In this document: positions 8,228 through 16,361 of the stretch, piece by piece
Position numbering within the stretch: position 1 is the stretch's first letter
Layout of the letters: every line of letters begins with the position of its first letter
Source: a virus
Strand: one strand, 5' to 3'
Length of the DNA stretch: 64,000 nt
Virus record (IMG/VR): IMGVR_UViG_3300005529_000004
Location: 1 to 64,000 of that record
Notes under the pieces: generated by a model
The model's input: only the letters and a program-made list of their open reading frames with translations
Told to the model about the DNA's origin: nothing
The model's database searches: none
Translations under genes and position numbers: made by a program

Positions 8228-8299
8228 TGGGCGCGGCTCCACTCGAAGGAGAACCTGCGGGGTTACGGCCCGGCGTGCTTCCTCTTACACCACGCGCCC
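8228..8299 (-). tRNA. tRNA-Tyr-like (GTA), C33
   Basis: Acceptor GGGCGCG/CGCGCCC, discriminator A. D-stem GTGT/ACGC. The anticodon stem CCGGG/CCCGC has a mismatched outer pair and loop CCGTAAC, so the anticodon is GTA with C at position 33. The T-stem has one mismatch. No long variable arm. Confidence 0.65.
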
Positions 8300-8309
8300 A
8301 AGACGGGAG

Positions 8310-8327
8310 GCCAGCCCGAAGGCTGGC
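8310..8327. other. Short hairpin upstream of the minus-strand tRNA array
   Basis: GCCAGCC-CGAAG-GCTGGC-type hairpin (seven pairs, four-base loop) between the divergent minus tRNA array and the portal promoter. There is no T-tract on either side; function unknown. Confidence 0.4.
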
Positions 8328-8408
8328 TAGGCGAGGCGTAGATACAAACAGCGCCGCATCCGGTCCAGCTTACCGGGAAGACGCACTCCAGGCAAACTGC
8401 GTCGCCGG

Positions 8409-8414
8409 TAGACT
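8409..8414 (+). promoter_or_regulatory. -10 element TAGACT of a leaderless promoter (portal)
   Basis: CCGGTAGACT followed by seven bases and ATG 8422. No Shine-Dalgarno is present between them. The bases just before form an in-frame GTG (8419). Confidence 0.7.
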
Positions 8415-8421
8415 GGCAGTG

Positions 8422-10224
8422 ATGCCCGAGAAGACGACGCCGAAGCGCGCGACGCGCCGCCCTGCAGCATCCGCCGACAAGCCGCCGAACCTCGATGCGG
8501 CAGCGCAGGCCGTAGCGAAGGCCGTCCGCGAGGAGCCGGGGATCGGCCAGGGCCGCGTCATGAAGGTCCTGTACCTGGACGACCAGGGAAACCCGATCGG
8601 CGAGTGGGCCTCGCAGCAGCTCCCCGAAAACCCGTTCACGGGTCAGATGCAGGGACTGCAGGAGCCTCCCTTCCGCCTGGAACAGCTCGTCTACCTCGCC
8701 GAGAGCCACCCGGTTCACTCCGCCGCGCTGGAGCAGAAGACCGCCGACATCGTCGGTCGCGGCTGGGAGTGGGAGCCGGTGGATGAGCAGGAGGCGCCGG
8801 AGGAGCAGCGCGACGAGATGGCCGAGTGGTTCGAGAGCCTGGCGCCGGACGAGTTCGACATGCGCGAGGTGATCAACGCCGTCTGGCTCGACGTCGAGAC
8901 GACCGGCTGGGGCCTGTTCGAGGTGGCTCGCGATCCGTCCGGCGTGGCGCAGCGCATCTACCACGTCCCGGCGCATACCGTTCGCGCCCACCGCGCGGGC
9001 TTCAAGCTGGCGCAGATCAGGGACGCGCGCAAGGTCTGGTTCCGCCGCTGGGGAGCGGTCGAGGTGGACGGAGCGCCGGTCGAGGTGGACTCGCGGACCG
9101 GCAGCACGTCGAGCGTCAAGATTCCGGCCAACGACCTCTTCATCATCAAGCGCCCGGCGCGGCGCTCCACGTGGTACGGAATCCCCGGCTACGTGTCGTC
9201 GGTCGGCTGGATCGCGCTCGCACTCGCCGTCCGCGATGACAACCTGTTCTTCTTCGCCAACCGACGCGAGCCGCGCTGGGCGATCATCCTGAACAACATC
9301 GCCGACGACCCGAACCTGGAAGAGGACATTCGGCGCGCGTTCACGGTGGACCTGCGGCAGCCGCACCGGAACATCCTCATCCCGATCCAGGGCAACGGCA
9401 CGATCGAGTTCCAGCAGCTTTCGGGCAAGGCGCCACAGGAGGGCAGCTTCGAGAAGCTCGGCGACCGCGCCGACGCTGCGATCATGGTCTCGCACCGCGT
9501 TCCGGCGGAGCGCCTGGCGAACACGAAGACCGGACCGCTCGGCGGCAACGTCGCAGAGTGGGCGAACCGGGTCTACAAGGAGGGCGTGGTCGGGCCGGGC
9601 CAGGAGCTGCTGGCGTCGAGGCTCAACCGCTTCATCTCGGTCGAGTACGCGATTGCCACCGGCGCCAACGGCACGCGCCAGGCGAAGACGCAGAAGGCGA
9701 AGCTGAAGAAGGCACAGGCGTGGAAGCCCGCCTGGTTCATCCAGATGGACGATCTCGACATCGAGACCGACCGCGAGGAGCTGGACCTGGCCGTGATCGC
9801 TTTCCACGGAGACCTCATCACGCTGCGAGAGGCGCGCAACCGGCTGAAGCTCGGGCCGCTGATGGTCCCGAAGCAGGTGCCGATGGTAGACGAGCAGGGC
9901 AACCCGCTGCTCGACCCGGCCACGGGCGAGCCGATGGTCGGCCCGGATACTGGGACGATCGACCCGGCGACCGGCGACGTCATCGCGCCCGAGATGGTCG
10001 AGTCGCCGTACAACGACAAGCTCTTCACCGAGCTGCCGGGAGCCGCAGCGCAGGCCGGACAGCCCGGCGCCGTCCCGACTGGCTCCGGCGGGCTGCTGCA
10101 CAACGCTCGCGGCGATGGCCACGACCCGGCGATGGCGCTCCTCCTCGCGGAGACGCGCGAGTCGCTCGAAGCGTCGCGGAACATCGAGTCGCGAATCGCA
10201 GAGCTGGCTACGCGCGAGGAATGA
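8422..10224 (+). CDS. Portal protein
   Basis: 600 residues. It forms the ring at the capsid vertex through which the terminase pumps DNA and to which the neck attaches. The middle region has features of phage portals: HPVHSAALEQKTADIVGRGW, then RSTWYGIPGYVSSVG (the conserved YG.P segment) and SHRVPAERLAN. The C-terminal 120 residues are proline- and glycine-rich (DPATGEPMVGPDTGTIDPA). ATG 8422 is chosen because a leaderless -10 sits seven bases upstream; the frame is open much further upstream over the tRNA region. It ends in an ATGA overlap with the MuF gene, the usual portal-MuF order. Confidence 0.88.
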   Translation: MPEKTTPKRATRRPAASADKPPNLDAAAQAVAKAVREEPGIGQGRVMKVLYLDDQGNPIGEWASQQLPENPFTGQMQGLQEPPFRLEQLVYLAESHPVHSAALEQKTADIVGRGWEWEPVDEQEAPEEQRDEMAEWFESLAPDEFDMREVINAVWLDVETTGWGLFEVARDPSGVAQRIYHVPAHTVRAHRAGFKLAQIRDARKVWFRRWGAVEVDGAPVEVDSRTGSTSSVKIPANDLFIIKRPARRSTWYGIPGYVSSVGWIALALAVRDDNLFFFANRREPRWAIILNNIADDPNLEEDIRRAFTVDLRQPHRNILIPIQGNGTIEFQQLSGKAPQEGSFEKLGDRADAAIMVSHRVPAERLANTKTGPLGGNVAEWANRVYKEGVVGPGQELLASRLNRFISVEYAIATGANGTRQAKTQKAKLKKAQAWKPAWFIQMDDLDIETDREELDLAVIAFHGDLITLREARNRLKLGPLMVPKQVPMVDEQGNPLLDPATGEPMVGPDTGTIDPATGDVIAPEMVESPYNDKLFTELPGAAAQAGQPGAVPTGSGGLLHNARGDGHDPAMALLLAETRESLEASRNIESRIAELATREE

Positions 10225-13200
10225 ACCTCGCGGCTGCTCGCGAGCTGAACCGCGAGCACCACCGCATCCTTCGCCGTCGATTCGCCGTCGTCCAGAACGC
10301 AAGCCGCACGCACCGCACGCGGCAGGTGTCCGCCAAGCGGTACGCCACGCTCATCACACACGAGCGGGAGGTGTGGGGCGCTGGGCTGACGCGTATCTCG
10401 GACGACTTCCACTCGAAGCTCGACATCGACGCTGCGATCCAGTACTCCTACACGGAGCAGCGCCCCGGCGTCGTCAAGCGCCTGCTGCGTGCCATCCGCA
10501 AGGCCGACCCGAACCAGCCGCAGGACGGGACGCCGAACAGCCAGGAGGCGCGTGCTCGGCTGATGGCCCAGATCAACGAGGCATCGATGCTCGCCGGTGC
10601 GCTGCAGATGTACCTCGGGATGGCGATGCAGACTGACGCCGCCGCTGGGCAGATCAGCCTGGAGCATCTTGGCATCAACAAGACCTGGGCCTACGCGCAT
10701 CCGCAGAACATGGCGAACGCGCTCTACGCCGTGCGTGGGTCGAAGGTCATCCAGAACCTCTACGGCGACCACGTCGATCGCCTGACCCAGATCATCAACG
10801 AGGCCTGCGACCCACGCCACCCGTGGACGATTCAGCAGGTTCGTCAGAAGATCGCCGCCGAGTGGCCGCAGCTCCAGGCATACCAGGTGGACCGGATCGC
10901 ACGCACGGAGACGGCAGCGGTGTGGACGGCTACGTCGATGAACGCCTACGCCGCGAACGGCATCTCCGGCTGGACGTCCTCAATCGCCACCGGGCCGAGC
11001 ATCGGCATCGACAGCGAGGACCCCTGCGACGAGTGCGTGGAGGCTGCGGAGATGGTCCACACGATGGACGACGACATTCCGCCCTGGCATCCGAACTGCC
11101 GCTGCGAGGCGATCCCCGAGCTGACCGATCCCGAGACCGGGGACGAGTGGCTGCCGCCGGACGAGCCGTTCAATGGCGGAGGACCGGTCACGGTCGAGGG
11201 CACTCCTGCAGCCGACGAGTATGGGCCGCAGACGCAGGGGCCGATCCTGTCGCCGATGCCGGAGCCTGGCGCCCGCTACGCGTCCGGGCCGGGTAGCACG
11301 CTCTCGTCGTCGCCACGCAAGCTGCCGGATGGCTCGCGGGCTGCTGGATACGTGCCGACTTCGACACTCGTGGATGACCTCCGCGCTCAGCTCACGTCCA
11401 CGAACAACCGCATCTCGGGACTGAAGACCCGGCTGAAGAACCTGGACGAGTCGGACGCGCGCTATGCCGAGGTACAGGCGCGGCTGGAGAGCGAGTTTAA
11501 GAAGCGTCAAGAGCTGAAGGACCGGATCGCCGGGAAGACGCCGCCGGTCGAGCGTCCGCTGCCTCCCGAGCGCCCCGGCATTAAGACGGGACGGTCGCCG
11601 GAGGGCAGGCTCCGTAACTTCAAGGCGATGTCCGACGAGAAGCTCAAGGACGTCTGGGATCGCGTCGAGCACGAGGCGAACGATCCCGAGGCTGTCGCTG
11701 CGCTGCGTGCGGAGGGCAAGGCTCGCGGCCTGGATGATCCCTGGGGAGAAACGCCGCCTCCGCCTCCGCCTCCGCCTCCGCCTCCGCCTCCGCCTCCGCC
11801 TCCGCCGATCGAGCCGGTCACGATCGGCGACGACTGGAACGAGACGAAGTTCAACGCCGCGCTCGATCCGCTGGACGGCAACACCGTCCGCATCACGTAT
11901 CAGGGCGGTGGCCAGGTCGAGGGACAGCTCGTCAGGAGCGGGCCGTACTGGACGATCGACGGAGGAACACTCGGCAACGGTCTGGGCGTCGCGAAGATCG
12001 AGATGCGCGGGCCGGATGGCATCTGGCGCTCCGTCGCCGAGAAGCCGCCCGAGCCTGTGCTGCCACCCGAGCCGGACATGACGGCCGACGAGATTCGCGC
12101 CAAGATCACGACCCAGAACAACAAGATCAGCGGACTCAAGACGCGGATCAAGCGCCTGGAGTCGAACGGCGACCGGGACGGGAAGCTGCCCGAGGTGCGG
12201 CAGCGGCTGGCCGACGAGATCGCCGAGCGCGACCGGCTCAAGGGGCTGCTGGAGAAGGCTCCTCCGGCGCCGCGACCGGTCGTCCCGCCAGCGCCGGTGC
12301 CCGTGGCCGTGCCCGCGATGGGCGGCGACCTGTACCAGGCGACGATGGCTGTCCGCAGGCAGCTCATGGACCTGCATCAGGTCACGATCGATGACGCCGG
12401 ACTCGACAGCGTCATCGACCTCGGCACGAGGATTGACGACGCGATCCGCGACGCGATGCCAAAGGACGTCCAGTACGCCTTCGAGGATGCCCAGTCCGCC
12501 TACAACAAGGCCCTCGACGTCCGCGAGGAGACTATGGCGCCGATTGAGGCCGAGTACCGCGCCTCGCAGCAGCAGCTCAGCGCGCTCCATGACGCGACTA
12601 CCCTGCGGCTGTCAAACGGCAAGTACACCCGGTTCCGTGACGTGAGCATGTATCAGGAGCCAGAGCTGCGTCGGGCGATCCTCCACGACCCGGCTGTGGT
12701 GGAGCTGACCGACAAGACCACGGAGCTGAGCAGCGCGTTCTTCCGGCGCTCCCAGGATGAGTGGGCGAAGGTCAACGAGTACAAGGCGAAGGTCGATGCC
12801 ATCGAGGTGGACTACGTGAAGGCGCGACGGCAGGCCATCAAGGACGTCATGTCCCAGATCAGGGACATGGGCAGCGGCGCGGGCGTCCGCGTGAGGTTCG
12901 GGCACTTCCTCCGTGACTCGAAGTCTCGCGAGAGGATTGAGAAGCTGCTCACGAAGGCCCAGGAATACCTGCCCCGTGACTGGATCAGGGACATGCGTGA
13001 GATCGACGCCGGGTCAGCCCGGCGTGGCTACCACCGCAACCAGGGATCGTGGGCAGAGATCAAGGTCTCGAACAGCGACTCGCGGATCGCGGGTGACGGC
13101 AAGGGCCTCTCGACCGCGCTGCACGAGCTGGGGCACGAAGTGGAGGACATGAACTCGCTGGTCGTCCGCCTGGAACGTGCCTACTATCAGCGCCGGACTG

Positions 13201-13415
13201 AGGGCGAAGTGCTCAAGGGCGCTCCAGGCTATGGGCGTGACGAACGCTTCCGCGAGGACAAGTTCAGCGACATCTACATGGGAAAGTACTACGACGGCCG
13301 CAACTACGAGCTGCTGACGATGGGCCTGGAGTCGCTGTTCGAGACGGCGGGTCGCCGGAAGCTCATGGACCTGGATATGCGCCGGTGGCTGCTCGGCGTG
13401 CTGGCTGTCGGCTAG
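10221..13415 (+). CDS. MuF head morphogenesis protein with C-terminal HExxH metallopeptidase-like domain
   Basis: 1064 residues. Residues about 1-295 are a MuF domain: a helical region, ARTETAAVWTATSMNAY, then DPCDECVEAAEM (about 262) and HPNCRC (about 289), the cysteine/histidine pattern of the family. A linker follows, carrying two related coiled-coil segments (about 387-433 and 621-676, sharing NN.ISGLKTR) and a run of about 18 prolines (about 511-529). The C-terminal region has TALHELGHEVED with HELGH at about 968-972, a zinc HExxH motif, and glutamates in YELLTMGLESLF (about 1029-1040) that could be the third ligand. MuF proteins are injected or internal head proteins and are known carriers of polymorphic toxin domains; a delivered protease is an inference. 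Confidence 0.85.
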   Translation: MNLAAARELNREHHRILRRRFAVVQNASRTHRTRQVSAKRYATLITHEREVWGAGLTRISDDFHSKLDIDAAIQYSYTEQRPGVVKRLLRAIRKADPNQPQDGTPNSQEARARLMAQINEASMLAGALQMYLGMAMQTDAAAGQISLEHLGINKTWAYAHPQNMANALYAVRGSKVIQNLYGDHVDRLTQIINEACDPRHPWTIQQVRQKIAAEWPQLQAYQVDRIARTETAAVWTATSMNAYAANGISGWTSSIATGPSIGIDSEDPCDECVEAAEMVHTMDDDIPPWHPNCRCEAIPELTDPETGDEWLPPDEPFNGGGPVTVEGTPAADEYGPQTQGPILSPMPEPGARYASGPGSTLSSSPRKLPDGSRAAGYVPTSTLVDDLRAQLTSTNNRISGLKTRLKNLDESDARYAEVQARLESEFKKRQELKDRIAGKTPPVERPLPPERPGIKTGRSPEGRLRNFKAMSDEKLKDVWDRVEHEANDPEAVAALRAEGKARGLDDPWGETPPPPPPPPPPPPPPPPPPIEPVTIGDDWNETKFNAALDPLDGNTVRITYQGGGQVEGQLVRSGPYWTIDGGTLGNGLGVAKIEMRGPDGIWRSVAEKPPEPVLPPEPDMTADEIRAKITTQNNKISGLKTRIKRLESNGDRDGKLPEVRQRLADEIAERDRLKGLLEKAPPAPRPVVPPAPVPVAVPAMGGDLYQATMAVRRQLMDLHQVTIDDAGLDSVIDLGTRIDDAIRDAMPKDVQYAFEDAQSAYNKALDVREETMAPIEAEYRASQQQLSALHDATTLRLSNGKYTRFRDVSMYQEPELRRAILHDPAVVELTDKTTELSSAFFRRSQDEWAKVNEYKAKVDAIEVDYVKARRQAIKDVMSQIRDMGSGAGVRVRFGHFLRDSKSRERIEKLLTKAQEYLPRDWIRDMREIDAGSARRGYHRNQGSWAEIKVSNSDSRIAGDGKGLSTALHELGHEVEDMNSLVVRLERAYYQRRTEGEVLKGAPGYGRDERFREDKFSDIYMGKYYDGRNYELLTMGLESLFETAGRRKLMDLDMRRWLLGVLAVG

Positions 13416-13708
13416 GCGAGCGCGCCGCTTGGGATCGCCAGCTCGTCGGCGATTCCGACTGCGAGAGCCTTGCCCTGGTCATCCAGCTCGACCGTCGCAC
13501 GGCTGTCGAACAGCGAGAGCGCCGTCATGAAGGCATCGGGCGCGGGGCTGGCTGCCGCCTTCACCCAGGGGCCGGTGGGCGTCCAGGCGATCGACGCGCC
13601 CGTGTCCACGAGGTGCCGCGCATCGTCGGAGTCGAAGACGCCGTCCGCCCAGGAGACCTGGGCGTCGGCGCCGTTGATCTTGCCCTTGATCGTGAAGGCT
13701 TCGGCCAT
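13412..13708 (-). CDS. Small hypothetical protein
   Basis: 98 residues, acidic, mostly predicted beta (FTIKGKINGADAQVSW, then WTPTGPWVKAAAS). No family is recognised. The stop meets the end of the convergent MuF gene (4-base overlap on opposite strands). ATG 13708 is placed by TAGGCT seven bases upstream. That -10 overlaps the end of the preceding minus-strand gene, so it can be expressed separately from the operon. Confidence 0.65.
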   Translation of the reverse strand: MAEAFTIKGKINGADAQVSWADGVFDSDDARHLVDTGASIAWTPTGPWVKAAASPAPDAFMTALSLFDSRATVELDDQGKALAVGIADELAIPSGALA

Positions 13709-13713
13709 CAGGA

Positions 13714-14418
13714 TCAGCCTACCAGCTCGCCCGCGAGCAGCTCGGCGTCCTCGGGCAGCTCGGACTTCGCGTTCTCGGCGAGGATCGCGGCCAGCCGGTC
13801 AAGGCCCTCGGCGATCCGCTCGCCTTCGTGTCCGCCGATCAAGCGGGCGGCGCGTGCCTGCTCGCGGGCGCGTGCGGCGCGCTCCTGGCGTCGGGCGATC
13901 CGCGCGGCGTTCCGCTCGCGGCGCTGTTCGGCGGTGCAGATGGTCTCGGCGCCGTCGCGCCGCTCGTGCTGCGAGCCGGTGATCAGGCCGTAGCACTCGG
14001 GGCCGATGCCGCGCTCGATGCTGACCGGATCGGTGAGCGCCCGGCCGCAGCGTCCGCAGGAGCATTCCTCGTAGGCGACGAGGCCCGCCGGAAGCACCTC
14101 GCCTCGGGCGTAGCGGACGAGCTGCTTGGCAGCCCAGATGCGCGCGGGATCGGCGCCGGGCTGCGGGACGAATCCGCGTGCGCGGGTGAACTTGGCGATG
14201 CGGTCGTTCCAGCCGCCGCTCGCGTTGGGAACCTCGAAGAAGACGACGCTGGCCTCGGCGAGGTTGCTGCGCGTCCACCGGGCGCCTTCGCTCTCCGGCG
14301 CCTTCCGCGCCTTCGCGGTCACCGTGAGGTGCGTGCCGCTCGGCGAGAGGAAGGTGACCGTCAGCCGACCTTGCGCCAGCATCCGGCCTGGTCGGGTGTT
14401 CTCGTTGACCTGGAACAT
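13714..14418 (-). CDS. DUF6011-like zinc-binding protein
   Basis: 234 residues. The centre carries CSCGRCGRALTDPVSIERG followed by IGPECYG, the signature of DUF6011-type domains found in many actinobacterial phages, probably binding one zinc ion. A long basic, arginine-rich helix follows (RRERNAARIARRQERAARAR) and then an acidic tail. The start ATG 14418 follows GGAGGCCAC; the upstream ATGGAGACC at 14445 belongs to the transcript leader. That leader and its promoter are shared with two other genes (near 30.0 and 56.4 kb). Function unknown; a nucleic-acid-binding role is plausible from the basic helix. Confidence 0.75.
   Translation of the reverse strand: MFQVNENTRPGRMLAQGRLTVTFLSPSGTHLTVTAKARKAPESEGARWTRSNLAEASVVFFEVPNASGGWNDRIAKFTRARGFVPQPGADPARIWAAKQLVRYARGEVLPAGLVAYEECSCGRCGRALTDPVSIERGIGPECYGLITGSQHERRDGAETICTAEQRRERNAARIARRQERAARAREQARAARLIGGHEGERIAEGLDRLAAILAENAKSELPEDAELLAGELVG
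13716..13721 (-). promoter_or_regulatory. -10 element TAGGCT of a leaderless promoter
   Basis: Minus strand GGTAGGCT, seven bases, ATG 13708. It overlaps the stop codon of the gene ending at 13714. Confidence 0.6.
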
Positions 14419-14436
14419 TGTGGCCTCCGTTCGGTT

Positions 14437-14506
14437 GGTCTCCATACCCGGATTATCGGGCAGGGCACGACGGATTGTATCCCTCGAACGGGTAGAGTTC
14501 AAGAAC
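14437..14506 (-). promoter_or_regulatory. Repeated promoter cassette, copy 1
   Basis: On the minus strand: TACCCGTTCGAGGGAT, about 25 bases, GATAAT, CCGGGT, ATGGAGACC. This copy diverges from the other two in the spacer (for example ATACAATCC in place of ATGCGGTCC). The leader then carries GGAGGCCAC and the ATG of the DUF6011-like gene. Confidence 0.75.
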
Positions 14507-14738
14507 GGCGCGGGGAGGCCGAGATGAGCCGTTCCAGCTCCGACTCGACACGAGCGGTCTTCACGATCGCCGCACGATCGGCACCGTGCCTGCGCGCTCG
14601 CTGCTGCCGGACGTCCTCGTAGGCTTCCGCGAGCTGGCGCGAGATTGCCGCCACCTCGTTCTTCGCATCACCAGAGGCCCACAGCTCCTGACGCCGCCGG
14701 GACAGCCGGTCGATACGCGCTAGGAGATCGTCGCTCAT
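14499..14738 (-). CDS. DUF2630-like small coiled-coil protein
   Basis: 79 residues, largely helical. It matches the layout of DUF2630 proteins common in actinobacteria: an N-terminal RIDRLSRRRQELW helix, a second helix ending VRQQRARRHGAD, and a short C-terminal ARVESELERL segment. No catalytic residues are evident; function unknown. The start ATG 14738 lies seven bases after a perfect GGTAGACT on the minus strand, with no Shine-Dalgarno. Its last codons overlap the upstream end of the repeated promoter of the next gene. Confidence 0.75.
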   Translation of the reverse strand: MSDDLLARIDRLSRRRQELWASGDAKNEVAAISRQLAEAYEDVRQQRARRHGADRAAIVKTARVESELERLISASPRRS

Positions 14739-14745
14739 ACGGTCG

Positions 14746-14751
14746 AGTCTA
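14746..14751 (-). promoter_or_regulatory. -10 element TAGACT of a leaderless promoter
   Basis: Minus strand GGTAGACT, seven bases (CGACCGT), ATG 14738. Same architecture as the plus-strand members. Confidence 0.7.
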
Positions 14752-14782
14752 CCGAGCCTCCGGCGGCACGTTCTGCAACCAG

Positions 14783-14804
14783 GAAGGGCGCCGAAGCGCC
14801 CCTC
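14783..14804 (-). terminator. Hairpin terminator
   Basis: Minus strand GGGGCGC-TTCG-GCGCCC followed by TTCC, 13 bases after the stop of the holin-like gene and before the promoter of the next gene. Confidence 0.65.
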
Positions 14805-14816
14805 CCGTGTTGCTTG

Positions 14817-15101
14817 CTAGGCGGAAGGACCAGGCGGTCCCGGAGGACCCGGCGGTCCGGTCGGGCCAGGCGGACCCGGCGGTCCGGTCGGGCCTGGCAC
14901 CGGATCGGCCGGGGTCGGCGCCTCGGTGCCGAGGATCGGTGCGAGGTAGCCGCCCGCGAACGAGAGCACGACCGCGAACGCGGCCGCAACGTTCGTCGGC
15001 ACCGTGACCCAGTAGTGGATGGCCCAGAGGATGATCAGGGAGAGCGATCCGCTCAGACCTGCTCCGGCCACCTTCGGGTGGATGTTCAGCTTGCCGTTCA
15101 T
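14817..15101 (-). CDS. Holin-like membrane protein with collagen-like tail
   Basis: 94 residues. Two membrane helices (GLSGSLSLIILWAIHYWV and VAAAFAVVLSFAGGYLAPIL) are followed by about 30 residues of GPP-type repeats (GPTGPPGPPGPTG). ATG 15101 follows GGGGAGGTG at good spacing and overlaps the stop of the recombinase gene. Two-helix proteins of this size are common as phage holins, which open the inner membrane for endolysin. The triple-helix-forming tail is unusual. It is far from the lytic enzymes near 50-54 kb, so the holin role is inferred only. Confidence 0.7.
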   Translation of the reverse strand: MNGKLNIHPKVAGAGLSGSLSLIILWAIHYWVTVPTNVAAAFAVVLSFAGGYLAPILGTEAPTPADPVPGPTGPPGPPGPTGPPGPPGPPGPSA

Positions 15102-15754
15102 GCTTCACCTCCCCTGCGTGTGAGCTTGCGCCGCAGCGCCTCGTCGTGGACGTGTAGGTAGATGGCGGTGGTCTGGAGATTCGCGTGACGGAGCGCCTGC
15201 TGCACCTCCGGCAGAGTGTAGCCTTCCTCGATCAGGGACGTCGCGAACGAGTGGCGGAGGACGTGCGGCGTGCAGATGCCGATGATCCCGGCATCCTCCT
15301 TCGCCTTCTTCAGCAGCCGCTGCAGGTAGCGCGTCGAGACAGGCCTGCCGCTCCGCATCACGAAGATCAGGTTGCTGTTGCCAGCCCAGGCATCACGGAC
15401 CTGGAGCCAGCGGTCGAGCAGCGGCAGCACAATGTCCACGGCGAAGTAGGCGGTGCCGTCGCCGCCCTTCGCGTCGTACAGGCGGATCACACCCTCGCGC
15501 GAGACATCGCGCAGGGCGAGGTTGCAGACCTCTGAGACGCGCAGCCCGGCGTAGTACATGAAGGCGAGCATCGCGACGTTCCGCACGCCGTCCTTTTCAC
15601 TTTGCACAACCTGAAAAAGTCGCTCGGCCTCGACGCCGGAGATGACCTTCGGCAGCTTCCGCTTCTTCCGGCGAGCTGGCTCCCGTACGGTGACAAGATC
15701 GTCAAGCTCCCGTACGGTGACAAGCGGTGACGTCTTTTCGGTGTTCTGCGTCAT
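15098..15754 (-). CDS. Short tyrosine recombinase (XerC/D-like catalytic domain only)
   Basis: 218 residues. The catalytic set is visible: Arg in AGLRVSEV, TPHVLRHSFATSL (H-x-x-R), LRHANLQTT (second His) and the nucleophile Tyr in AIYLHV. The family usually has a SAM-like core-binding domain of about 100 residues in front. Here only about 40 residues precede the catalytic domain, and they contain a repeated TVRE peptide encoded by an 18-bp direct repeat. The start ATG 15754 overlaps the upstream gene. It could integrate the phage, resolve genome multimers, or act on an internal site such as the 24-bp inverted repeat at 8018; none of these is shown. Confidence 0.85.
   Translation of the reverse strand: MTQNTEKTSPLVTVRELDDLVTVREPARRKKRKLPKVISGVEAERLFQVVQSEKDGVRNVAMLAFMYYAGLRVSEVCNLALRDVSREGVIRLYDAKGGDGTAYFAVDIVLPLLDRWLQVRDAWAGNSNLIFVMRSGRPVSTRYLQRLLKKAKEDAGIIGICTPHVLRHSFATSLIEEGYTLPEVQQALRHANLQTTAIYLHVHDEALRRKLTRRGGEA
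15680..15724. repeat. 18-bp direct repeat inside the recombinase gene
   Basis: CTCCCGTACGGTGACAAG occurs at 15680-15697 and 15707-15724. The spacing keeps the reading frame, giving LVTVRE twice near the N terminus. It is most likely a small in-frame tandem duplication. Confidence 0.85.
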
Positions 15755-16224
15755 GGGCGAATGATCGGCGGCATCAGGAGGGCGACGTCGTACTGCAGCG
15801 CCGCCAGCTCGACGTGGCGTGCGAGGATCGAGTCGCCGGGAGGCTTGTAGAATCCGGCCGGGGTCGCGACGGTTCCTCGGTAGCCCTTCTCGTGACGGAT
15901 GACCTCGCCCCAGAGGTAGACCTCGCCGTAGACGAACTGGTGGCCGAAGAACTGCTCCGCGCGCGCCGGGACCTGCATCCCGAACACCGGGAAGTCGTAG
16001 GCGTAGATGCCGCAGGTGTGGATGCGCTCGCCGCCCTCGTAGACCGACCGGCGCGAGCGGCACTTGCACTCCGCCTCCAGCGGCTCACCAACCTGCCAGC
16101 GCGTCTCCTGGGCGTAGACCGACCGCAGCTCCGACTGACCGTCCCTGACGATGATCCTCCACCCTCGATACCCGACGATCGCGTCGATAACGGTGTCGCC
16201 GACGATGATCGGCGCACGCCTCAT
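15751..16224 (-). CDS. Hypothetical protein with paired cysteines
   Basis: 157 residues, no recognised family. ECKCRSRRSVYEGGERIHTC places cysteines that could bind metal, followed by aromatic-rich segments (EQFFGHQFVYGEVYLWGEVI). The gene overlaps both neighbours by a few bases, so it is part of the minus-strand operon between the small-terminase-like region and the recombinase. Confidence 0.7.
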   Translation of the reverse strand: MRRAPIIVGDTVIDAIVGYRGWRIIVRDGQSELRSVYAQETRWQVGEPLEAECKCRSRRSVYEGGERIHTCGIYAYDFPVFGMQVPARAEQFFGHQFVYGEVYLWGEVIRHEKGYRGTVATPAGFYKPPGDSILARHVELAALQYDVALLMPPIIRP

Positions 16225-16361
16225 GCCGGGACGAGGGCCGGGTCCTCGGCTGGCACTTCGACCGGGTCGAAGTCGGGCGCCAGGTCAGGTTCGGGCACCG
16301 CCTCGGGGAGAGGCTCGGGAGCGACAGTGATGCGCTCAATCTCCTTCCCGATCTCCGCCAT
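16221..16361 (-). CDS. Small acidic proline-rich protein
   Basis: 46 residues: EIERITVAPEPLPEAVPEP and similar acidic, proline-rich sequence. ATG 16361 has GGAGGTGGACCCGG directly upstream, and the gene overlaps the end of the gene before it and the start of the one after. It is too short and low-complexity to assign; possibly a disordered partner protein. Confidence 0.55.
   Translation of the reverse strand: MAEIGKEIERITVAPEPLPEAVPEPDLAPDFDPVEVPAEDPALVPA

Noticed and set aside
11755-11808. Run of CCTCCG repeats as a sequencing artefact or frameshift site
   Set aside because: The frame is kept on both sides and encodes a proline linker between two recognisable domains, so it is treated as real.
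15680-15724. The 18-bp direct repeat as an attachment site
   Set aside because: It sits inside the coding region, keeps the frame, and encodes a duplicated peptide. A tandem duplication explains it.
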